Source of the DNA: an uncultured Collinsella sp.
GTDB lineage: Bacteria; Actinomycetota; Coriobacteriia; Coriobacteriales; Coriobacteriaceae
Direction: 5' to 3'
Assembly: GCA_900552685.1 (NCBI GenBank)
Contig: USAJ01000007.1
Location: 4,543 to 68,542 of the forward strand
Length of the DNA stretch: 64,000 bases
Part shown: in pieces, positions 7,443-15,945 of the stretch
How positions within the stretch are numbered: the stretch's first letter is position 1
Layout: every line of letters begins with the position of its first letter
The notes under the pieces: generated by a model
Databases searched by the model: none
The model's input: the letters and a program-made list of their open reading frames with translations, nothing else
What the model was told of the DNA's origin: nothing
Position numbers and translations under genes: made by a program

Positions 7443-10124
7443 CTAGTTATCGAGCAGGTCCTCGATAAAGCCGACGCGGTAGTTTTTGAAGATGACCTCG
7501 CCGCCGTCTTGCGTGGCGTCCAGATCGACATCGCCCATGATGCCAAAATCGTGGTCGCCGTCCTCGTCGGCAAAGATCTGGTGCACGTGCCATACGTGCG
7601 CGGTCTTCTCATCGGACTCATCGATGGAAAACATCGCGGCACTGCGGGCATCTCCGTCGGTGAGGATTTCCTCGTGCTGCTCGTGGTAGGCATCGAGCGC
7701 CTTTTGCCAGCGGATCTCGCTCATGCCCCAGTCGTCATCGAGCTCGCCCAGGTCGCGAACGTGCTCGCGAGCGGCAAAGGTCACGCGGCGGAAGAGCGCG
7801 TTGCGAACCAACAGCGTGCAGCCGCGGCGGTCCGCTACGACCTCGTCGATGCCCTGTGGCGGCGCGGCGTCGAGGGCTGCCGGGTTGCCGGCGTTCTCCC
7901 ACTCGTCCACCAGGCTCGAGTCCACCGAGCGCACCACAAAGCCCAGCCACGAGATAATGTCGCGCAGGCGCTCGTCGCGTTTCTCGATGGGTACGGTGCG
8001 GTCGAGCGAACGGTAGGCCTCTGCCAGGTAGCGCAGCAAAATGCCCTCGGAGCGGGCGATGCCGAGCTTTTGAATGTAACCCTTAAAGTCGCTCGCGCTT
8101 TCCAGCATATCGCGCAGGACGCTCTTGGGAGAGAGCTGGTAGTCGTTGGCCCAGGGCACTTCCTGGCAGTACTTGTCAAAGGCGGCATCGAGCAAGTCCT
8201 CGAGCGGCTTTTCGTAGGTGACCTCCTGGATGCGCTCCAGGCGTTCCTCATATTCGACGCCGTCGGCCTTCATTTCGGCCATCGCGCGGTCGCGCGCGGC
8301 GCGCTCCTGTGCGCGCAATACCTGCTTGGGGTCCTCGAGCGTAGCCTCGACCATCGAGATGAGGTCCATGGTATAGGTCTCACTCTCGGGGTCGAGCAGC
8401 TCCAGCGCGGCAAGCAAAAACGGCGAGAGCGGCTGATCGAGCGCAAAGTCCTCGGGCAGATCGACCGTCAGTGCATAGTCGATGTCTGGTGCGGCGTCAG
8501 TCGGGGCGTCGGGTGCGGGCGGCACCTCGGTGCGAACGACGACGCCGGAATCGATGAGCGTGGCGAAGATTTCGTCGGCACGAACCTCGAGCTTTGCCTT
8601 TTCCTCGGGGGTCTGCAGGCTTGTCTCGATGAGGTCGTGTACGCGGGCACGGGCGTCGCCGCCCTGCTCGACCACGCTAATCACCATGGAGTGCGTGATG
8701 CGCAGGCGCGGCTTGAGCGTTTCGGGCTGCGTCTCGATCAGGCGCTCAAAGGTCTGCTTGTTCCAGGTGACAAAGCCCTCGGGGGCCTTCTTCTTTTTAA
8801 TCTTGCGGAGCTTCTTGGGATCGTCGCCCGCCTTGGCCATGAGCTTGGCGTTCTCGATCTCGTGCTCCGGGGCCTCGGCGATGACCATGCCCTCGGTGTC
8901 AAAGCCTGAGCGGCCGGCGCGACCGGCAATCTGATGGAACTCGCGGGCGCGCAGACGACGCATCTTGTAGCCATCGAACTTGGTGAGCGCGGTGAGCACC
9001 ACGGTGTGGATGGGTACGTTGATGCCGACGCCGAGCGTATCGGTGCCGCAGATGACGGGCAGCAGGCCCTGCTGCGCCAAGCGCTCGACCAGCAGACGAT
9101 AGCGCGGCAACATGCCAGCATGGTGCACGCCGACGCCGCAGCCGAGCAGGCGCTTGAGAATCTTGCCAAAAGCCGTGGAGAAGCTCGTGCCTTTGGCGGC
9201 TTCCTTAATAGCCTCGCGCTGCTCCTTGCTGGCAATGCCAAAGTTGGCGAGGGATTGCGCCGTCGCAAGGGCGGCATCCTGGCTAAAGTGCACGATGTAG
9301 AGTGGGGCCTCGCCGCGACGCATCGCGAGCTCGACCGTGCCCTCGAGCGAGGTCGTCACGTAGTCGTAGCTCAGCGGTACGGGGCGTGGGGCATCGATGA
9401 CCAAGTCGCAGGTGGCGCCGGTGTGTTCCTCGAGTGAGGCGGCGATCGCGGTGACATCGCCGAGCGTGGCGCTCATGAGCATGAATTGCGTGTGGGGCAG
9501 GGTGAGCAGCGGCACCTGCCAGGCCCAACCGCGGTCGGGGTCGGCAAAGTAGTGGAACTCGTCCATGGCCACGCAGCCCACGTCGGCATCTCCGCCCTCG
9601 CGCAGTGCGTCGTTGGCAAGGATCTCTGCCGTGCAGCAGATGACGGGCGCCTTGGTGTTGATATGCGTGTCGCCGGTGATCATACCGACGTTATCGCGGC
9701 CGAGCACCTGTACCAAATCGAAGAACTTTTCGCTGACCAAGGCCTTGATGGGAGCCGTGTAGTAGCAGCGCTTGCCCTGCGCCATGCCCATAAAGAGCAT
9801 GCCCAGCGCGACAAGCGACTTGCCCGATCCGGTCGGTGTGCCCAAAATGACGTGATCGCCGGCAGCCAGGTCCATGAGGGCCTCTTCTTGGTGCTCCCAC
9901 AGCTCAATGCCGCGGTCGCTCGTCCATTCAAAGAAGCGCTCGAATGCCTGATCAGGTGTGAGCCATGGTTCGGGTTCGCTGCCGTCCTCGGGCTCCCACC
10001 AGGTGGGGGAGAGCGCGCCGAGCGAGCCGAACTCGGCTTCGGTTCCCGTGCCGCCCGAGAATGAGCTGGCGGCGCCGGCGCCGGAGACGGTGCTGGCGGC
10101 GGTATCTGTCGTGGTCTGTGCCAT
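7443..10124 (-). CDS. Ski2/Mtr4-like DEAD/DEAH-box RNA helicase with DUF3516
   Basis: An 893-residue superfamily 2 helicase. The motifs are Walker A GTPTGSGKS at 95-103, motif Ia YTAPIKALVSEK at about 122-133, motif II DEFH at 188-191, motif III SAT at 218-220, HHAGMLPRYR, the GTDTLGVGINVP strand, and motif VI QIAGRAGR near 405. The long C-terminal region matches the actinobacterial helicase family carrying DUF3516. Such proteins are thought to act in RNA processing or decay. The first 40 residues are low-complexity Thr/Ser/Gly/Ala. It follows trmB with a 98-bp gap on the same strand, so co-transcription is possible. The bidirectional terminator at 7391-7422 ends it. Confidence 0.92.
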   Translation of the reverse strand: MAQTTTDTAASTVSGAGAASSFSGGTGTEAEFGSLGALSPTWWEPEDGSEPEPWLTPDQAFERFFEWTSDRGIELWEHQEEALMDLAAGDHVILGTPTGSGKSLVALGMLFMGMAQGKRCYYTAPIKALVSEKFFDLVQVLGRDNVGMITGDTHINTKAPVICCTAEILANDALREGGDADVGCVAMDEFHYFADPDRGWAWQVPLLTLPHTQFMLMSATLGDVTAIAASLEEHTGATCDLVIDAPRPVPLSYDYVTTSLEGTVELAMRRGEAPLYIVHFSQDAALATAQSLANFGIASKEQREAIKEAAKGTSFSTAFGKILKRLLGCGVGVHHAGMLPRYRLLVERLAQQGLLPVICGTDTLGVGINVPIHTVVLTALTKFDGYKMRRLRAREFHQIAGRAGRSGFDTEGMVIAEAPEHEIENAKLMAKAGDDPKKLRKIKKKKAPEGFVTWNKQTFERLIETQPETLKPRLRITHSMVISVVEQGGDARARVHDLIETSLQTPEEKAKLEVRADEIFATLIDSGVVVRTEVPPAPDAPTDAAPDIDYALTVDLPEDFALDQPLSPFLLAALELLDPESETYTMDLISMVEATLEDPKQVLRAQERAARDRAMAEMKADGVEYEERLERIQEVTYEKPLEDLLDAAFDKYCQEVPWANDYQLSPKSVLRDMLESASDFKGYIQKLGIARSEGILLRYLAEAYRSLDRTVPIEKRDERLRDIISWLGFVVRSVDSSLVDEWENAGNPAALDAAPPQGIDEVVADRRGCTLLVRNALFRRVTFAAREHVRDLGELDDDWGMSEIRWQKALDAYHEQHEEILTDGDARSAAMFSIDESDEKTAHVWHVHQIFADEDGDHDFGIMGDVDLDATQDGGEVIFKNYRVGFIEDLLDN

Positions 10125-10222
10125 GTGTTTGCTTTCTCTCGCGATTGTCCGCCAACTATTATGGCGTAGCGGCGGCGCGGAGCGGCAGCGCGCGAGAAAA
10201 TGCAGGAAATGGGCGTGCGGTG

Positions 10223-11062
10223 CTAGCGTTCCTGAGGCAGGCGCTTCTTGCCTTTGCGGGCACGGTTTCTAAAGTTCTCGACGGCCTCTTCCATGCCTAA
10301 AGGCACATAGGTGAGCTCATCGAGGTTATCGGGCAGGTAGCAGGCAAGACTTTGCTCCTGCACGCGGCCCGCTTGGAGCTGTTCATCGCTGGGCAGCGTG
10401 TCGGGAGTGGCGCAAATGCCATAGACGGCGGCACCCATCTCGCGCGTGCGGCGCTCGTATTCGGTCTCGGGATGCTCGGGATGGTCGCGGCGAACGTCGT
10501 CGCTTACCCAAAGTGTGTCGTAGCCTGCCGCGGCAAACTGCCCCAGGGCGTAGTCGCGCAGTGGCTTGCTGTCGGTTCGCAGCGTGACGGTAGCGCCGGC
10601 TGCAAGGAGCGGGCGGTAGAGCATCAAATGGTCGACATGGACGAGTCGTTTTTTGGCGTACTTTGCCTTGGGCTGCGGCGTGGGAAAGTTGATGGTGATG
10701 GCGTCGAGCTCGCCGGCGGCAAATAACTGCGGCAGCGATGCGGCGCCTCGGGGCAGGACGAGCGCGTTGGATAGCTCCTGCTCGCAGATTTTCTGTGCGG
10801 CATAGGCGATGCAGATGGGCTCCTGGTCCATGCCGATAAAGAGGGTGTTTGGCTCGTGGGCCGCGCGCTCTACAAGGTACGTTCCCTTGCCACAGCCAAG
10901 ATCAAGGTGAAGGTGTTCGAAGGGCTTGCTGCCAGCTGGCGCACAGGCCTTGCGCCAATCTCCGGCATAGGCCTCGGGGTTCGTCTCAATCGCATCGGCG
11001 TAGCGCTCCAGGCGCTCCTCGAGCACAAAGTTCTTAGGCGTGCGAACGTGGACGGCTCCCAT
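10223..11062 (-). CDS. trmB: tRNA (guanine-N7)-methyltransferase
   Basis: A 279-residue SAM-dependent methyltransferase forming m7G46 in tRNA. SAM motif I is LDLGCGKGTYL (53-63). EPICIAYAAQK, ITINFPTPQPKAKY and the late TLRTDSKPLRDYAL segment match TrmB in order. The usual catalytic DPWPKxRH motif is changed here to PTPQPKAKYAKKR, losing the Asp and Trp, so activity deserves a check. The C-terminal 40 residues are an extension compared with the roughly 240-residue E. coli enzyme and end in a basic run. AAGGAGCC precedes the ATG. It is upstream of the RNA helicase on the same strand, both RNA-related. Confidence 0.82.
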   Translation of the reverse strand: MGAVHVRTPKNFVLEERLERYADAIETNPEAYAGDWRKACAPAGSKPFEHLHLDLGCGKGTYLVERAAHEPNTLFIGMDQEPICIAYAAQKICEQELSNALVLPRGAASLPQLFAAGELDAITINFPTPQPKAKYAKKRLVHVDHLMLYRPLLAAGATVTLRTDSKPLRDYALGQFAAAGYDTLWVSDDVRRDHPEHPETEYERRTREMGAAVYGICATPDTLPSDEQLQAGRVQEQSLACYLPDNLDELTYVPLGMEEAVENFRNRARKGKKRLPQER

Positions 11063-11116
11063 GAGGCTCCTTGGTCATAAGTATGGAACGCATAGCTGCA
11101 CGTTCCGTCAATGGAT

Positions 11117-11143
11117 TGAAAAAGGGCGGGCATAGTTTGCCCG
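11117..11143 (-). terminator. Rho-independent terminator of the methyltransferase gene
   Basis: Read on the minus strand, CGGGCA-AACTA-TGCCCG is followed by CCCTTTTTC. It lies about 40 bp past the stop codon at 11181. Confidence 0.75.
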
Positions 11144-11180
11144 AAAGATGCGGTGCGGCTCGGCGGCGAGTCGTCGATGC

Positions 11181-12053
11181 CTACAGGCGCTTGAGAATCA
11201 CATAGCGGTTGAGCTCGCCGCTACGACCGTCGGCATGGAAGCGCTCAAGCTCACGCACGGGGACCTCGCCGCTCTTGTAGAACGTACGGACGCCGCGCAC
11301 CAGGTCGGTGATCTGCTGATCGTCAAAGTGGTGGCAATAGCGGTAGGCGTGGCGGTCGTTTTGCCAGCCGATGAGGTGGTCGCCGGCTTCAAACTGCGCG
11401 GAATCGTAACCCTCAAACGGCGGGGTGAGCTCGGCGCGGGCCTCGGCGCGAACGGCCTTGCGCGCCATGCGCTCGTCATTCATAAACTCCCAAAAGCTGA
11501 TGGCGATGATGCCGCCCGGGCGCGTCTGGCGCACCAGGGCGTCGAGCACGCGTACGCGGTACTCGCACGACGGCACGTGGTGCATAAAACCAAAGCAGAC
11601 CGAGATGTCGGCGAGCGGTGCGTCGAAAAGCACATCGGGCGTCTCGGCGGGGTTGAGCTTCATGAGGGCATCGAGCACGTCGAGTTCCTGGAAGTGCAGG
11701 TTGGGAATGCGCAGGGCGTGACCGCGCGCATCGATAGCCAAATCCTGGCACGAGTCGACGCCATAGAACTCAAACGGGCAGCTGGCATCTGCTGAGGGGT
11801 TTGCGCCGTCGACGCCCTTGGCGGCAAGTGCGCCGCCGGCAGCAAAGTTCTCGAATCGCATATTGCCGCAGGCAAGATCGAAGACGCGGACGGGATGCTC
11901 GATCGTGGCGACGTCGAGCTGCCCGAGCGCGATGTCCATGGTGTGCACCCAGCCGGGCCACGGGGCCTGCCGCGTATCGGAAAAGGAGGCGGAGTGTTCG
12001 CGATAGAACGTGTTGTTGAGCTGGATGAGCGATGAGGCGAAATCGCGGTTCAC
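11181..12053 (-). CDS. Class I SAM-dependent methyltransferase of unknown substrate
   Basis: A Rossmann-fold methyltransferase of about 290 residues. Motif I is VFDLACGNMRFENF. It is followed by YGVDSCQDLA (motif II acidic residue), FQELDVLDAL (motif III) and a DISVCFGFMHHVPS segment like motif IV. The C-terminal part has ELERFHADGRSGELNRYVIL. The GTG at 12053 was chosen because GGAGGGAG stands 9 bp upstream on the minus strand. An ATG at 12101 would add 16 residues but lacks a ribosome binding site. The region resembles small-molecule methyltransferases, but no substrate can be named. It is divergent from the XRE regulator gene across about 270 bp. Confidence 0.75.
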   Translation of the reverse strand: MNRDFASSLIQLNNTFYREHSASFSDTRQAPWPGWVHTMDIALGQLDVATIEHPVRVFDLACGNMRFENFAAGGALAAKGVDGANPSADASCPFEFYGVDSCQDLAIDARGHALRIPNLHFQELDVLDALMKLNPAETPDVLFDAPLADISVCFGFMHHVPSCEYRVRVLDALVRQTRPGGIIAISFWEFMNDERMARKAVRAEARAELTPPFEGYDSAQFEAGDHLIGWQNDRHAYRYCHHFDDQQITDLVRGVRTFYKSGEVPVRELERFHADGRSGELNRYVILKRL

Positions 12054-12320
12054 GGCGCGGAACTCCCTCCGTTGGCGGTGCGGAATAAACAGTACGACCA
12101 TACTACCGTTAACGCCGCAACGGGGACAACCGAGCCGTGGGTCATTGCTTTGTTTGGACACATTTCCGCAGCTCATATGTGCCCGCAACCGCCGGTTGTC
12201 AAAAATCTCACTAGAATAGGTGGCATGCTTTTGGCGGTGGCGGATAGATTTTTAACTGTGCAAGGCGCCTTAAGAACAAAAACGGTCCGGCGGCACGGCT
12301 GGCATCACATAGGAGGAACC

Positions 12321-13043
12321 ATGAATGTAGAAACTGCGCAGCGGCTCGCCGACCTTCGTCGCAGCAAGGGTTTTAGCCAAGAAGGGCTGGCGCGAAAGCT
12401 GGGGCTGTCGCGCCAGGCGGTCAGTAAATGGGAGCGCGCGGAGAGCTCGCCCGATACCGAGAACCTGATCTCGCTCGCCAAACTTTATGGCGTGAGCCTG
12501 GACGAGCTGCTCAATCCGAGCGACGAGATCGAGGACGATATCGAGTTTGAGAACGAGGACCGCGCCCGCCAGCGCGAGGCCGAGGCGGCAGAGCGTGCTC
12601 GCACCCATGAGGCGGCGGCGCGCGCTACCGAGGCGGCAACGCAGGCGAGTGATGCTGCGGCCAAGGCGGCGCAAGCGGCAAGCTGGAGTGCGCAGGCTGC
12701 CAATGCGGCGACGGCTCAGGCGACGAGTGGCGGCGCAGTTGGCTCGACTCCGGTGAAGGGCCCGTTCCAGTCGTTCCCGTATTGGGCCGTGTGCTGGCTG
12801 CTGTTCTTTTTGCTGATGTTCCTGTTTGGTGCCGGTCCCTTTGCCGCGCTGATCTTCTTTACGATCCCCATCTATCACTGGGTGGCGCGTGCGCTCGATG
12901 GTGATTGGGCACGCGGGGTTATTCAGGTTGGTCCGGCGCCGGTGGCGGTCAGGGCCCAGGGGAAGGATACTTCTGCGGAACCTGATGCTGACGTGGCTAC
13001 CGCGGCCACCGCTGAGCCATGTGCCAAAGAAGGTGACGAATGA
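12321..13043 (+). CDS. XRE-family regulator with C-terminal membrane segments
   Basis: A 240-residue protein. An HTH_XRE domain covers residues 5-60 (LRRSKGFSQEGLARKLGLSR, QAVSKWERAESSPDTENL, LYGVSLDELL). An acidic linker and a long Ala/Glu-rich helical stretch follow at about 75-140. Then come two closely spaced transmembrane helices at about 153-190 (YWAVCWLLFFLLMFLFG, ALIFFTIPIYHWVA). It is therefore a membrane-anchored DNA-binding protein, possibly a one-component sensor. AGGAGG precedes the ATG. Its stop overlaps the start of the DUF4097 gene by 4 bp, showing translational coupling; XRE and DUF4097 genes are common partners. Confidence 0.85.
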   Translation: MNVETAQRLADLRRSKGFSQEGLARKLGLSRQAVSKWERAESSPDTENLISLAKLYGVSLDELLNPSDEIEDDIEFENEDRARQREAEAAERARTHEAAARATEAATQASDAAAKAAQAASWSAQAANAATAQATSGGAVGSTPVKGPFQSFPYWAVCWLLFFLLMFLFGAGPFAALIFFTIPIYHWVARALDGDWARGVIQVGPAPVAVRAQGKDTSAEPDADVATAATAEPCAKEGDE

Positions 13044-13939
13044 TGAAGCTTTCGCATGAATCCAAGCTGCGCCTGGGCGTCGGCATCGGAGCGTTTGTGC
13101 TCATCATCGGGCTTGTCTTTGGCATTTCGCGGACATTGATTCATTTTGATGGTCCGTGGGATCTCGACGATGTTGTACCCGGCTTGTCTGGTATGGACGA
13201 TGCGGTTGACGAGGACGATCTCTTGGATGACGGCAGCTATTCCGCTCGGCCTCAGCAACTTTCGAGCGAAACGTTTGATGCCGACGCGTTCACATCGCTT
13301 GACCTGGATGTGACGTCGGGCACGGTCGAGGTCAAACACGTCTCCGGCGGGCCGGTGCGCGTAATTGAAAGCGGTCGCGTGGCAACGGGGACCGTTGCCT
13401 TCGATGCGGCAACCCAGAACCTGGCCGAAATCAAGGGCTCTACGCTCAAGATTCGCCAGTTCGATTGCGATGACGAGCGCGCCATTGACCGCACGGTTAC
13501 CGTCGAACTGCCGCGCGAAGTTGCCGATAACCTTGTCGGCATTACGGCGAAGGTGGGATCGGGCGACCTGGCGGTCGCGGACATTGCGTGCCATGATCTG
13601 GATATAACGTTGAATTCGGGAGACGTTGAGTTTACGGGCACCGTGACCGACACCCTGAATGCCGAGGTCGGTTCGGGCGACATGACGTTCGAGCTCTACC
13701 AGGCGCCCGCGAAGTCGATGGACGTGAGCGTGGGCTCGGGCGATGTGGAGATGACGGTTCCGAGCTCTACGGGCTTTAAGGCGAGCCTCACCGTGGGCAG
13801 CGGCGATTTCGAGAGCGATTTCCTTCCGCTTGGCTACGATGGCGAGACCATATTGAATCTTGAATTCGACAACGGCGATAAGTCTGCCACGTATCGTTTT
13901 GAGGTTGGTTCGGGTGACATGTCGTTTGATTCAGAGTGA
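13040..13939 (+). CDS. Membrane-anchored DUF4097 beta-repeat protein
   Basis: A 299-residue protein with one N-terminal transmembrane helix (about 12-30, GVGIGAFVLIIGLVFGIS) and an extracytoplasmic acidic linker. From about residue 85 there is a DUF4097-type repeat region. The repeat phrase VGSGD or NSGD recurs at intervals of about 20-30 residues (TSGTVEV, VGSGDLAVAD, NSGDVEFTG, VGSGDMTFE, VGSGDVEMT, VGSGDFESD, VGSGDMSFD), predicting a right-handed beta solenoid. It overlaps the upstream regulator gene by 4 bp. Function is unknown; proteins of this family accompany cell-envelope stress regulators. Confidence 0.85.
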   Translation: MMKLSHESKLRLGVGIGAFVLIIGLVFGISRTLIHFDGPWDLDDVVPGLSGMDDAVDEDDLLDDGSYSARPQQLSSETFDADAFTSLDLDVTSGTVEVKHVSGGPVRVIESGRVATGTVAFDAATQNLAEIKGSTLKIRQFDCDDERAIDRTVTVELPREVADNLVGITAKVGSGDLAVADIACHDLDITLNSGDVEFTGTVTDTLNAEVGSGDMTFELYQAPAKSMDVSVGSGDVEMTVPSSTGFKASLTVGSGDFESDFLPLGYDGETILNLEFDNGDKSATYRFEVGSGDMSFDSE

Positions 13940-13987
13940 CGGGTGGTTATCGAAGACTTATAAACCATAGACGCGCTGTTTGATGAA

Positions 13988-14026
13988 GGCGCCGAAGCCG
14001 AGATCGGCTTCGGCGCCTTTGCCTTT
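13988..14026 (+). terminator. Strong hairpin with T-rich tail just before elp3
   Basis: GGCGCCGAAGCCGA-GA-TCGGCTTCGGCGCC is a perfect 14-bp stem followed by TTTGCCTTT. It ends about 11 bp before the elp3 ATG, so it may terminate the DUF4097 transcript and also influence elp3 expression. Confidence 0.8.
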
Positions 14027-14037
14027 ACAATGGGGGC

Positions 14038-15945
14038 ATGGAACAGATTATCTTGAACATACTCGAGGCCCTGCGTTGCGGCGAGACCGTAGACGACAAG
14101 GCGCTCGTCAAACTGATACATGCCGAGGCGCGCCGCGAGGGTGCCGACAAACGCGATTTGGCCAAGCGCCGTCTGCTGCCGTTCTACCAGCGGGTTAAAC
14201 GTGAGGAGCCGGCTCGTTGGGCTGGATGGAATGTCGATGCGGAGCTGGAGCGTCAACTGCTGCAGGTGCTACGCATGAAGCCTCGTCGCACGGCTTCGGG
14301 CGTGGCGACCATTACCGTCATCACCAAGCCCTGGCCGTGCTCGGGCGATTGCCTGTTTTGCCCCAACGACCTGCGCATGCCTAAAAGCTATCTGCACGCC
14401 GAGCCGGCATGCGCCCGTGCGGAGCAAAACTGCTTCGACCCGTATCTGCAGGTGAGCGCTCGCCTGACCGCGCTTTCGCAGATGGGTCATGCGACCGATA
14501 AGATCGAGCTCATCGTGCTCGGTGGCACCTGGAGCGACTATCCGCAAGGGTATCAAACGTGGTTTATGTCGGAGCTTTTCCGTGCGCTGAACGATGACGC
14601 CGTTGCTGGCGTGGCAGCTAACCCCATGTTGGCGCGTCCGGGCATCAGTCGTGCCGAGGCGGGGCGCCTGCTCGATGACGCGCCCGCCGATGCCCTGCCG
14701 CCGGTGGTAGCGGCGCGCCGCGAGCGCTATCGGGCTGCCGGCATTGCGACCGACGAGGCTGAGCTTGCTGCCGGCGTTGCCGACGAGCAGGAGCGTGTGG
14801 ATGCTGCCGTGGGCGGCTATAACCGCGCGGTGCGTCGTCTGTACGGCCCCGGTACGCCGTGGGGCGAGGTTGCCGAGTGGCAGGCGGCAACGATGGAGGA
14901 GCTCGAGCGCCAGCAGCGCATCAACGAGACGGCGAAGCATCGCGTGGTGGGGCTCGTTATCGAGACACGCCCCGATGCCGTAACGCCGCAGGCCCTCACA
15001 CTTATCCGCCGCTTGGGCTGCACCAAGATTCAGATGGGTATTCAGAGTCTTGACCAGCATCTACTCGATATCAACGAGCGCCGCATTTCGGTGGCGCAGA
15101 TCGAGCGAGCGTTTTCGCTCGCGCGCCTGTTTGGCTTTAAGATCCACGCGCACTTTATGCTCAACTTGCTGGGCGCCACGCCTGATGGGGACAAGCGCGA
15201 CTACGAGCGCTTTATGACCGAGGGCGCCTTTATGCCCGACGAGGTCAAGGTCTACCCGTGCGCGCTCATCGAGGGCTCGCATCTGGTGGGCTGTTACGAG
15301 CGTGGCGAGTGGCGCCCCTATACCGAGGACGAGCTGCTCGATGTGTTGGCCGACGACATCGTGGTGACGCCGGCGTTCTGCCGCATCAGCCGCATGATCC
15401 GCGACTTTAGCTCCGATGACATCATGGTGGGCAACAAGAAACCCAACCTGCGTCAGCTCGTTGAGAACCGCCTGGCTGCTCGGGGTGACGGTGCGACGGT
15501 GCGTGAGATTCGCTATCGCGAGATCAGCACGGCGGGCGCCGACCTGGACGAGTTGACCCTTGACGAGGAAGTGGCGTACGAGACGCCGGTGACGCGCGAG
15601 CGCTTTTTGCAGTGGGTGACACCGCAGGGCAAAATCGCGGGCTTTTTGCGCCTGTCGCTGCCCGACCGCGCGTTTGTTGCCGCGCATGCGGGCGAGTTGC
15701 CGACGGTGTCGGACGAGGCGATGATTCGCGAGGTTCACGTGTATGGCATGGCGGCGCGCGTGGGCGATCAAGGCCAGGCGGCGCAGCATCATGGGTTGGG
15801 TCGTTTGCTCGTAGAGCGTGCGTGCGAGATTGCCCGGGATGCGGGTTATGCGCGTATCAACGTGATTAGCGCGATTGGCACACGTGAGTACTATCGTCAT
15901 CTTGGATTTTATGACCATGGCCTTTATCTGCAAAAGGAGCTCTAG
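14038..15945 (+). CDS. elp3: Bacterial Elp3: tRNA U34 carboxymethylation radical SAM/acetyltransferase
   Basis: A 635-residue Elongator-like protein 3. The radical SAM cluster cysteines are Cys101, Cys105 and Cys108 (PCSGDCLFCPND). VLGGTWSDYPQGYQ, the TRPD segment and GCTKIQMGIQSLDQ follow the family pattern. A GNAT acetyltransferase domain occupies about 500-635 (EVHVYGMAA, HHGLGRLLVERACEIA, GTREYYRHLGFYDHGLYL). It is longer than the usual 530-550 residues: about 90 residues at 180-275 (Ala/Arg-rich) look like an insertion between the radical SAM motifs. Bacterial and archaeal Elp3 can act without the other Elongator subunits. GGGGG precedes the ATG. Its stop abuts the next ATG. Confidence 0.9.
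   Translation: MEQIILNILEALRCGETVDDKALVKLIHAEARREGADKRDLAKRRLLPFYQRVKREEPARWAGWNVDAELERQLLQVLRMKPRRTASGVATITVITKPWPCSGDCLFCPNDLRMPKSYLHAEPACARAEQNCFDPYLQVSARLTALSQMGHATDKIELIVLGGTWSDYPQGYQTWFMSELFRALNDDAVAGVAANPMLARPGISRAEAGRLLDDAPADALPPVVAARRERYRAAGIATDEAELAAGVADEQERVDAAVGGYNRAVRRLYGPGTPWGEVAEWQAATMEELERQQRINETAKHRVVGLVIETRPDAVTPQALTLIRRLGCTKIQMGIQSLDQHLLDINERRISVAQIERAFSLARLFGFKIHAHFMLNLLGATPDGDKRDYERFMTEGAFMPDEVKVYPCALIEGSHLVGCYERGEWRPYTEDELLDVLADDIVVTPAFCRISRMIRDFSSDDIMVGNKKPNLRQLVENRLAARGDGATVREIRYREISTAGADLDELTLDEEVAYETPVTRERFLQWVTPQGKIAGFLRLSLPDRAFVAAHAGELPTVSDEAMIREVHVYGMAARVGDQGQAAQHHGLGRLLVERACEIARDAGYARINVISAIGTREYYRHLGFYDHGLYLQKEL

Noticed and set aside
7509..8909. 466-codon plus-strand frame opposite the Ski2-like helicase
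   Set aside because: It is antisense to a gene with complete helicase motifs and has no own start signal.
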